DNA of 25,148 nt from Planctomycetales bacterium (GTDB lineage Bacteria > Planctomycetota > Phycisphaerae > SM23-33): contig DAOVFI010000006.1 in the NCBI GenBank assembly GCA_030673005.1, positions 1 through 25,148 of the forward strand, written 5' to 3'. The notes under the pieces are model-generated. The model made no database searches. It was given only the letters and a program-made list of their open reading frames with translations, and was not told the DNA's origin. Every line of letters starts with the position of its first letter. Positions within the stretch are counted from its first letter, which is position 1. A program made the position numbers and the translations under genes. Of the stretch, positions 15,731 to 22,398 are shown piece by piece.

Positions 15731-18487
15731 TTACGATTCTTCTTTCATAAGTTTTTCGGCCTTTTTGATTAACTTGTCGATCTCCGGCGTAGCCATGAAG
15801 CCCTTGGCCAACCTGAAGTAAGCAGCGGCGCTGGGATAATCGGCACGTTCTAACGCCTTCTGGCCCTGCTCCTTGTGTCGCTCGTAGTTGATAAGTTTAA
15901 TAAGTTGCCCTACTTCCGGCGTAGTGCGGATTTTTTTTGCGCCCCTGGCCTTGATAAGCGCATTGGTATAGTCGCGCTTCTTAAGGGCCTCTTGCGCAGC
16001 GGACATCTGTTCGGCATATTCACGATCCTGGCCCATCAGTTGCAGGTGGGCGTCAACCTCTGCCGCAGCGGCGCGCTTAATCCGCTTGGCTTTCTTGTAA
16101 GCGGCCTCGGCCTTGGCCCATTCGCCCTTGGCGCGGTAGTCCTGGGCCTGTTTTATCGCAATGAAATAACGGCAATCCGTAACTTTTTCCCGCACATCCC
16201 CGACGGAGGAAGACCCGGCGGAGATTTTCAGGGCATCACTATATTTCTTCAGGGCTTCTTCATATTTCTTCTGCCGGAACAGCCCGTTTGCCTGCCCCAC
16301 CATTTTGCCATAGTTTCTGCGCTGCTCGATTTTTTTCAGCTCTTTATCGGCAGCGCCGGACGCCTTGAAGGTTTTTGCCTTTTTAAAAGCGTCTTCCGCC
16401 TTCTGGAGATCATTCACCGACAGGTATTTCCTGCCTAACTGGAGATGATGATCGTGCCTGAAATCGCGGGCTTTGGCTAAGAGTTTCCCGTCCGGTTTGA
16501 CATTATTGGCTTTTTCGCAGGCATCCGCGGCGGCAAGAAGGTTTCCCGCCTCTTCGGCCTTTGTAATCTCGGCCATTATCTTCTCTAACCGCGTTTTTAT
16601 TCTCAGTTCGGTCTTTTTCTTCTCGGCCACTTTCTTCAGGTCCGAGTATATCTTCGCCGGAAGCGTACCTTTTGCCGATTCCAGGACGGAAATGGCCTTG
16701 TCCCATTCCTTTATTGCATCATCAACGTTGCCGTCTTTTGCATATTTTTCGCCGTCGGTAATGTGCGTGAAGAATTCTTTCTGTTGCTGCTTTTCGCTAA
16801 TTTCCTGAAGGAGCGTCTGTATCGCGTCGGTCTGCTCGCTCATTGCGGCATATTCACGGCCCTCGTCCCACAGTATTCTCCGGCCTTCCTCAAGATTACC
16901 GTCGTCAACGGCCTTGCGGGCGCGCTCCATGGAAATTCCATACTTGCGCTGATTGTTCCAGTACACTCCAAATTCCTGGAGTTTCCGGTCCATTCTCCTG
17001 GTCCACTCGAGCATGGCCTTTTCGGTGCGCTGCAATTCGCCGATTAACTTTCCGGCTTTTGAGGTGTTGTCATCGGTTGCTTTCCAGTCTCTTTCGAGCA
17101 CGCTCAACTGGGCCTTGCAGAGCAATTCCATCACCTGCGCCTGTCTGGAAACACCCAGTTGGCCGTATCCTTTGAAGATCCGTCCGAACGCCTTCTGCGC
17201 GGCGTCGAATTCGTTCTTCTTCCCGTCGGAGGTATCGTCCTTCTCGCCCTTCGTGTACTGGTCGAGAGCCTGGAAATACTCCTTACTGGCCTGATCCCGC
17301 AACTTTTTCTGCTTGCTCCCTTCCACAACCAGATACGCCACAGCACCGGCCAGGACAACCCCGGCAATCACGCCGACGATGGTGAGTTTATTTCGGAGCG
17401 ACATCGCCTCTTTGGGAATTTCGGCTGTAATCGGTTCGCCGTCGGGCGTTGTGCTGGTATCTTCGTCCCTTTTGTCGCCGAAGGCGGCTTCAGTCTGATC
17501 CGCGTCTCCGATCACTCCGGCTTCGACCGGACGCTTCCCGCCGCGGCGCTTCTTCCCGGACGGCTGACGGGCGCGCGGTGAAAAATTCGCCCGTATCTCC
17601 ATGCCCAGTTCCTCCACGCCGGCGAAACGCTGCTCGGTATCCTTGGCGAGCATCCTGCCTACAATCGCCGAAAGCGCCTGCGGGATGTCAGGATTGATCT
17701 CCGCCAGCGGAGGGGCGACCTTCTCCGGCGAGGAATGCCACTTCATCCAGCGGAGGGCCTCGCTGTGAGGGTCGCGAACGACGTCATGGAAAACCTCGTT
17801 GAATTTCGTTCTCCCCAGGAGCATCTCATAGGCGATCATTCCCAGCGAGTAGATGTCTGCACGCGCGTCCGCTTCTGCGCCGGCGAACAATTCCGGCGCC
17901 ATGTACTTGGTCGTCCCCAGCCGCATTGAGACGGCCTGTCCGGCCCTGGCCGCAACGCCGAAGTCGGTTATCTTTACCCTCAGGCCTTCTCCGATGATGA
18001 TATTGCCCGGTTTAATGTCGCGGTGGACAATCCCTGACTTATGAATCGCCGACAAACCCGACGCGATGCGCCAGATAACCTGCACGACGGCCTTGGGATC
18101 GGCAGGCCCGGGCTGTTCGGAAAGGCTCGTTTCAATGGTGTGCCCTTCGACAAACTCCATGACGACGAACAGGCCGCCGCCCTCTTCCATCAACTCGAAT
18201 ATGGTTACGACATGGTCGGAGTCCAGCCTGGCCAGATGGCGGACCACCTCGCGGAACCGTTTGGCGAATTTCTCCTCAGTCGCCAGTTGCGGAACGACCT
18301 GCTTTATCGCCACGTACCGGTCCAGCAGGGGGTCGTGGCCTTTATAGACAATTGCCTCGCCGCCCGAGCCAAGCCGTTCGACAATCACGTACTTGCCGAG
18401 TTTGGCCCCCGGCGGCAATACGCCCGATACGCCAACAGCATTCTGATTCGCACCTGTCTGATTCATTTCCGAACCACTCAACCTCAT
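15731..18487 (-). CDS. Hanks-type Ser/Thr protein kinase with transmembrane helix and TPR-like tail
   Basis: A 918-residue membrane kinase. Catalytic domain at about 33-300: glycine loop LGSGGEAIVYKG, Lys62 (VAIK), Glu80 (helix C), H155-R-D157, D175-F-G, and APE 197-199. All essential residues are present. A basic/acidic linker (about 310-360) precedes one membrane helix (about 367-390). Residues about 395-915 are Lys/Ala-rich TPR-like helical repeats, e.g. YEEALKKYSDALKI and ADYPSAAAYFRLAKG, presumably extracytoplasmic. It starts immediately after the TAA of the upstream TadE-like gene (TAAATG), so it is translationally coupled to pilus genes. This suggests it phosphorylates Tad components. 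Two FHA proteins downstream are natural readers of such phosphorylation (inference). An alternative ATG seven codons in cannot be excluded. Confidence 0.9.
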   Translation of the reverse strand: MRLSGSEMNQTGANQNAVGVSGVLPPGAKLGKYVIVERLGSGGEAIVYKGHDPLLDRYVAIKQVVPQLATEEKFAKRFREVVRHLARLDSDHVVTIFELMEEGGGLFVVMEFVEGHTIETSLSEQPGPADPKAVVQVIWRIASGLSAIHKSGIVHRDIKPGNIIIGEGLRVKITDFGVAARAGQAVSMRLGTTKYMAPELFAGAEADARADIYSLGMIAYEMLLGRTKFNEVFHDVVRDPHSEALRWMKWHSSPEKVAPPLAEINPDIPQALSAIVGRMLAKDTEQRFAGVEELGMEIRANFSPRARQPSGKKRRGGKRPVEAGVIGDADQTEAAFGDKRDEDTSTTPDGEPITAEIPKEAMSLRNKLTIVGVIAGVVLAGAVAYLVVEGSKQKKLRDQASKEYFQALDQYTKGEKDDTSDGKKNEFDAAQKAFGRIFKGYGQLGVSRQAQVMELLCKAQLSVLERDWKATDDNTSKAGKLIGELQRTEKAMLEWTRRMDRKLQEFGVYWNNQRKYGISMERARKAVDDGNLEEGRRILWDEGREYAAMSEQTDAIQTLLQEISEKQQQKEFFTHITDGEKYAKDGNVDDAIKEWDKAISVLESAKGTLPAKIYSDLKKVAEKKKTELRIKTRLEKIMAEITKAEEAGNLLAAADACEKANNVKPDGKLLAKARDFRHDHHLQLGRKYLSVNDLQKAEDAFKKAKTFKASGAADKELKKIEQRRNYGKMVGQANGLFRQKKYEEALKKYSDALKISAGSSSVGDVREKVTDCRYFIAIKQAQDYRAKGEWAKAEAAYKKAKRIKRAAAAEVDAHLQLMGQDREYAEQMSAAQEALKKRDYTNALIKARGAKKIRTTPEVGQLIKLINYERHKEQGQKALERADYPSAAAYFRLAKGFMATPEIDKLIKKAEKLMKEES

Positions 18488-19408
18488 TTAATATTTAATG
18501 TATTGGGGAAATTGCTCAACGTCTATCTCATCCTCGGCGCCCTGGTTGGTCAGTGCGCAGGAAGCATCAACTTCCGTCCCGTAGTAATTATTTCCGCTTT
18601 CGCCCAGCGGTTCACCGAATATCCACCCGGCGTACGGTACGGACAGGTACAGCGTGTGTCTGACCTGCACGCGCAGGGTTTCGTGATCGCCGTAGGCGTT
18701 CCCGTCGGCCGGCGGCTGGAGCGACACGTCCGTATGGCTCCAGGCATACTGGTATTTACCCGTCAGCATCGTATTAATCCAGTTGGGCACGGGGATGTTA
18801 TGCAGTTCGTGAAACCTTCTCAAACCTTCCCTGATTACCACCGCGTTTTCGGCCTGACCGCCCAGGTCCGGCCTGCCCGCCGAGACAGGCATAACCGCAT
18901 AGACCGCCGCCGAGTGGATACGGTGCAGTTTGGCTGAACCGCCCGGATTACCGACGACGTTCCGGGATTCGCCGTAGGAGAGGTTCTCCGGCACCCAGAC
19001 GACGGCGGATCGCGCCGCAACGTAGGCGGCGTGATGGACGGCCAGATTGCCCGCTACCAGCAGCGACGACTGGATCATCACCAGAACGATCATCAGTGCA
19101 ATGGGAAACAGCAGGGCAAACTCGATCGCAGCCGTTCCCGCATCGGCCGAATTCGACTGCGACTCTCTCTGCGCCCGCCCCAGACGCCAGGCCGCTCCGA
19201 CAAGAACGTACAGCACCACCACGCACGCCAGAAGTATCCCGCCGGCGTAAAGCGTCAATCGACTGCGGAGGCACCGCCCCACCCACCCGTCACCGAGCGA
19301 TCCGACATACCAGGCGGCGCATATCACGACCAGCACGATGATCATCGCCACCGCCGAGTGTGACAGTCTCAACCTTTGCCGCGCCTGTCTCATTGAGCAA
19401 GCCTTCAT
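18488..19408 (-). CDS. TadE-like protein with two extra N-terminal membrane helices
   Basis: A 306-residue protein. The TadE signature is GTAAIEFALLFPIALMIVLV (G91, Glu96 at +5), followed by NLAVHHAAYVAARSAVVWVP, typical of TadE pseudopilins. Unusually, two hydrophobic segments (about residues 19-37 and 53-73) precede it, where a short basic leader is expected. The ATG at 19408 follows GAGGAGGGGTGGCTT, a good ribosome-binding site. The long open frame to 19639 is translated family B repeat and is rejected. The stop codon abuts the kinase ATG. A second start at 19393 is possible. Cleavage at G91 would release a protein of about 215 residues. Confidence 0.78.
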   Translation of the reverse strand: MKACSMRQARQRLRLSHSAVAMIIVLVVICAAWYVGSLGDGWVGRCLRSRLTLYAGGILLACVVVLYVLVGAAWRLGRAQRESQSNSADAGTAAIEFALLFPIALMIVLVMIQSSLLVAGNLAVHHAAYVAARSAVVWVPENLSYGESRNVVGNPGGSAKLHRIHSAAVYAVMPVSAGRPDLGGQAENAVVIREGLRRFHELHNIPVPNWINTMLTGKYQYAWSHTDVSLQPPADGNAYGDHETLRVQVRHTLYLSVPYAGWIFGEPLGESGNNYYGTEVDASCALTNQGAEDEIDVEQFPQYIKY

Positions 19409-19463
19409 AAGCCACCCCTCCTCAACTCCATTCCCGCCACCGCATTTAGCCGTCGTCTGCCGG

Positions 19464-19596
19464 GTGGCACGGTCAAGTGAGCCAAGGTCTGTTGACCTTG
19501 ACTCACTTGGCCGTGTTCGACGCTCATCACGGCCACGCCTCACTTCCAGCCTTCGCCAAGGTTTCGGCAGGCAGGCGTTCGGCTTGACCGTGCCAC
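19464..19596. repeat. Compound palindromic repeat, family B with nested insert
   Basis: The ends GTGGCACGGTCAAG and CTTGACCGTGCCAC are the family B termini. The interior carries a second hairpin (TCAAGTGAGCCAAGGTC and GACCTTGACTCACTTGG) plus CCTTCGCCAAGGTTTCGGC and a short GCAGGCAGGC direct repeat. It looks like one repeat inserted into another. It separates the prepilin peptidase from the TadE-like gene. Confidence 0.8.
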
Positions 19597-19604
19597 CCCG
19601 ACGT

Positions 19605-20210
19605 TCATAAGCCCAGCAGTGACTTTGCCCATGGTACAATCAGCGGTACGAGCAATACCGCCAGTGTTCCGCCGCACAGCGCAACAGCCACGGGTATCGT
19701 GGGGCTGTCCGGGCCGGTCGGATCGGCCGGTCGTCCAACCGGCAGTAATATCAGCAATATAGTATGCCAGACCCTTCGCAGCGTCCGGCGTACTATCCGC
19801 CTGCGTATCATCACAACCACCGCCATCAGGCCCGCCAGGATAAAGCCGTACAGCATCGCGCCGAGGGCGACTTCCCAGCCGCCTATAGCGCCGACTGCGC
19901 CCATCAGTTTCACGTCCCCCCCACCGATGCCTCCGGCGAGGTAACACAGGAGCAGCGGGAAACATCCGACCGCCAGTCCCAAAAGGGCGCCGGTCAGTCC
20001 CATTTCCCTTCCGGCGCCGGCGATCCCGCCGCCGGCGGCATATCCGGCTGCGGCGTGCCCGCAAAGACCGATCAGTATCGCCGGATACGTCAGCCAGTTC
20101 GGAATCTTACCGCAGCGCAAATCGACAACGGCGGCGGTAACCGTCAGCACTATCAGCGCTGCGACCGACCAGGCCGGTAATAAACCCGGCAGGGCAATTT
20201 CATGCGGCAT
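19605..20210 (-). CDS. cpaA: Prepilin peptidase TadV/CpaA (A24 family)
   Basis: A 201-residue polytopic membrane protease. The two catalytic aspartates of the A24 family are visible: D30 in VDLRCGKIPN, and D99 in GGIGGGDVKLMGA. There are about six hydrophobic segments. The large N-terminal methylase domain of PilD is absent, as expected for TadV/CpaA. It should cleave the leaders of the adjacent Flp pilins and TadE-like proteins after Gly. The ATG at 20210 (MPHEIALPG) is chosen; the open frame to 20288 overlaps the flp gene in another frame. The spacing from flp is 14 bases. Confidence 0.9.
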   Translation of the reverse strand: MPHEIALPGLLPAWSVAALIVLTVTAAVVDLRCGKIPNWLTYPAILIGLCGHAAAGYAAGGGIAGAGREMGLTGALLGLAVGCFPLLLCYLAGGIGGGDVKLMGAVGAIGGWEVALGAMLYGFILAGLMAVVVMIRRRIVRRTLRRVWHTILLILLPVGRPADPTGPDSPTIPVAVALCGGTLAVLLVPLIVPWAKSLLGL

Positions 20211-20224
20211 GGCGAAAATTTCCG

Positions 20225-20431
20225 TTACGGGTGCTGGACGGTGCTCTCGGCCTCGCCCCTGATCGTATTCCAGAGGCTCTGGGACCAATCGCTGATCTCA
20301 CCACTGAAATATATCAGCAGCCCCAGCAGAGGCAGCACGACCGCGGCTATAATCAGCAACTTCTCCAGTCCCTCGGCGCCTCGCTCGTCCGAATGCAGCC
20401 GCCTTGCAAATTTCCACAAGGCTTTCATCAT
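20225..20431 (-). CDS. flp: Flp-family type IVb pilin
   Basis: A 68-residue prepilin with the Flp layout: a basic leader (residues 1-18), then DERG|AEGLEKLLIIAAVVLPLLGLLIYF, with Glu23 at +5 of the predicted mature protein. The usual Tyr after this Glu is Lys24. It is the probable major structural pilin. A GAGGTGG ribosome-binding site lies upstream of the double ATG. The peptidase gene follows directly. Small size and hydrophobic core match Flp1-type pilins. Confidence 0.88.
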   Translation of the reverse strand: MMKALWKFARRLHSDERGAEGLEKLLIIAAVVLPLLGLLIYFSGEISDWSQSLWNTIRGEAESTVQHP

Positions 20432-20489
20432 ATTTATCCACCTCAGGTCAGTTCAGTATTTTCCGGCTTCCTCTTCCGCGTCTGACCGG

Positions 20490-20726
20490 TTACGGGAAAG
20501 GAAGCGTCTCCAGGAATGTTACCATTTGATAGTGCGCCACCAGCAAATTCAGGCACACCTTGAATATAAAATACATCGGCAGCGCTATAAATGCCAGCAC
20601 CAGCGCCCATTCAATCGTCGCCTGCCCGGCGTCGTCGGAAACAATTCCCATCAGGTCTGCGAAGCGATAAGACGGCTTTCGAGACCGGTAAACCATTCGA
20701 CGCTGTTGTGAGGTCGAGACGATCAT
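20490..20726 (-). CDS. Small Flp/TadE-like minor pilin
   Basis: A 78-residue protein: a basic, Ser-rich 34-residue leader, then G34|QATIEWALVLAFIALPMYF with Glu39 at +5, then a short tail ending TLPFP. This is a type IVb prepilin-like signature followed by very little extra domain, so it is probably a minor pilin or initiator. Its ATG overlaps the stop of the upstream ATPase gene (ATGA), so the two are translationally coupled. The long open frame to 20858 is a shadow of that ATPase. Confidence 0.75.
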   Translation of the reverse strand: MIVSTSQQRRMVYRSRKPSYRFADLMGIVSDDAGQATIEWALVLAFIALPMYFIFKVCLNLLVAHYQMVTFLETLPFP

Positions 20727-21886
20727 GCGTGTTTCTCCCGCCCCCGCAGCGACTCGTCGCTCTGATCGCCCATGAATATCTCCCGCGTCAGTTCCATTTG
20801 CTTCCGCAGGACGCGAATCCTCGGATCGTCCCTGAAAACCGACTTCGCGCCGGTCCAAACCAACTCACCGACGGTCGAATCGGACTGTTCGTCCAGTTGA
20901 TATTCGAACATCATCTCAATGCAGTATCGGCCGTCCCCGTCGAGAGGCAGAACCTCGGCAATTTCCGTAACCGCCCTGCGCCCGTCGCTGAACCGCGTTA
21001 CCTGAACGACCACGTCAATCGCCGAAGCCACCTGCGCCCGCAGCGCGTACAACGGCAGGTCCACCTTTGACATCAGGCACAGCGTCTCAAGACGGCTGAG
21101 CGTATCGAGGGGATTGTCGGCATGCAGCGTGCTCATCGAGCCGGCGTGTCCGGAAGTCATTGCCTGGATGATTTCCAGGGCCTCTCCGCCGCGGCACTCG
21201 CCGATGATAATCCGGTCGGGACGCAGACGCAGCGACGAACGGAACAGGTCGCGGATAGTTACTTCACCTCGGCCGTAGCGGTCGGCGCTGCGGGACTCAA
21301 GCGTAATCAGGTGGTCCTGCTGGAGAGCCAGTTCGGACGAATCCTCGATAACGACTATCCGCTGATGGTTGGGAATGAATGCGCTGAGCACGTTCAGCAG
21401 ACAGGTCTTGCCCGACGACGTGCCGCCGGCGACCAGCAGGTTCTTCTCGCCCAGCACGCAGATGCGAAGATATTCCATCGCCTGGCGGGTCCACGAACCC
21501 AGTTCGACGAGATGTTCGGCCTCGAACATGACCTTGGCGAATTTGCGAATGGTCATGGTCGTCCCGCGCCGGCTCAGCGGCGAAAGGACAACGTGCACGC
21601 GCGACCCGTCCGGAAGGCGGGAATCCTGAAGCGGATGCTCGGCGCTCAACCGCTTGCCGGTGAACTGAAGAATATTATTGACCGCTGCGGTGAAGGCCTC
21701 CTCGCTGTCGAACTTCGCATCGGTTCTTACCAGTTGCCCGTTTTTCTCGATATATATCTCGCTTGGGGTGTTAATCATTATCTCGGAGACCGCCGGGTCT
21801 TTCAGAAACGGCGCAACGGGGGCGAGAAAGTGATTGATGGTAACGGAAAATATATCTGCTCTGGCCATCTGGCACGCCCTCGTCAT
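20723..21886 (-). CDS. Second CpaF/TadA-type pilus assembly ATPase
   Basis: A 387-residue VirB11/CpaF-family ATPase without FHA domain and with a short N-domain. Seen directly: VAPFLKDPAVSEIMIN, QDSRLPDGSRVHVVLSPL, TIRKFAK, Walker A GGTSSGKT with Lys160, Asp-box IEDSSEL, Walker B RPDRIIIGECRG, His-box MSTLHADNP. These are complete catalytic motifs. The Walker A reads GGTSSGKT, as in VirB11/TrbB relatives, where the first ATPase has GGTGSGKT. It heads the Tad cluster, directly before the pilin genes. The start may be the ATG at 21886 or the ATG at 21868, which follows GAGGG. Confidence 0.9.
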   Translation of the reverse strand: MTRACQMARADIFSVTINHFLAPVAPFLKDPAVSEIMINTPSEIYIEKNGQLVRTDAKFDSEEAFTAAVNNILQFTGKRLSAEHPLQDSRLPDGSRVHVVLSPLSRRGTTMTIRKFAKVMFEAEHLVELGSWTRQAMEYLRICVLGEKNLLVAGGTSSGKTCLLNVLSAFIPNHQRIVVIEDSSELALQQDHLITLESRSADRYGRGEVTIRDLFRSSLRLRPDRIIIGECRGGEALEIIQAMTSGHAGSMSTLHADNPLDTLSRLETLCLMSKVDLPLYALRAQVASAIDVVVQVTRFSDGRRAVTEIAEVLPLDGDGRYCIEMMFEYQLDEQSDSTVGELVWTGAKSVFRDDPRIRVLRKQMELTREIFMGDQSDESLRGREKHA

Positions 21887-21972
21887 AAACCCCCGCTACC
21901 CGGCCGAGGCTGCCGGCTCGCCTATTCTATTAAACGTACGCAAGGATGTAAAGTTACATAAAAACCACATCT

Positions 21973-21978
21973 ATTATA
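21973..21978 (-). promoter_or_regulatory. Possible -10 element of the Tad operon promoter
   Basis: A perfect TATAAT on the minus strand, with TG two bases upstream of its AGAAT lead, lies 87 bases before the first Tad gene. No good -35 is found at normal spacing (TTGTTC occurs 23 bases upstream). The AT-rich gap 21887-21990 is the only sizeable leader in the cluster, so a promoter is expected here. Confidence 0.35.
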
Positions 21979-22092
21979 ATTCTACATCGGCTCGTCGCGC
22001 CGAACAAGTTCAATATCCCTGTAAGTCAAATCAGTACGTGCAAGACCGCCGGGGATTTGATAGAATAATTCCGTAGGCATGGCAGCCGATTC

Positions 22093-22120
22093 GGTGTGCA
22101 GGGAACGGAACCTGCACACC
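22093..22120. repeat. Palindrome, family C (GGTGTGCAGG type), copy 1
   Basis: GGTGTGCAGG and CCTGCACACC are perfect 10-base arms around GAACGGAA, followed by CTAC. It sits 16 bases upstream of tRNA-Ser. Degenerate copies occur at 23484-23517 and, inverted, at 24784-24812. Confidence 0.8.
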
Positions 22121-22136
22121 CTACATACTACATACT

Positions 22137-22221
<85 letters not shown>

Positions 22222-22239
22222 TTGGTCCGCATAGGGCTT

Positions 22240-22276
22240 CCACAAGCTCCTGAATCTCAGGGGCTTGTGGTTTTTT
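22240..22276 (+). terminator. Rho-independent terminator of tRNA-Ser
   Basis: A long stem: CCACAAGCTCCTGA pairs with TCAGGGGCTTGTGG (one G-T pair) around ATC, followed by six T. It lies 18 bases after the tRNA. This is the clearest classical terminator in the window. Confidence 0.85.
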
Positions 22277-22307
22277 CTCGATTGTTGACCGGCCCTTTGC
22301 CCTCAAA
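22277..22307 (+). repeat. Direct repeat, left copy (CTCGATT...GACCGGCC type)
   Basis: 31 bases matching 24830-24860 at 27 positions (shared CTCGATT, GACCGGCC, TTGCCCTCAAA). It begins right at the end of the terminator T-run. A short tandem (TGCCCTCAAA) follows at 22309. The two copies bracket the two accessory genes. Confidence 0.7.
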
Positions 22308-22339
22308 GTGCCCTCAAAACCGCTCCCTGCGAATTATTC

Positions 22340-22369
22340 TTGACGAAAGTATTGTTTTTCGACTATAAT
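22340..22369 (+). promoter_or_regulatory. Sigma-70-type promoter for the Asn-repeat protein
   Basis: TTGACG (22340-22345) and a perfect TATAAT (22364-22369) are separated by 18 bases. The predicted transcript starts near 22376, giving a leader of about 23 bases containing the ribosome-binding site AAAGGAG before the ATG at 22399. Confidence 0.75.
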
Positions 22370-22398
22370 ATGTTGGGTTTGGATTAAAGGAGATAGCG

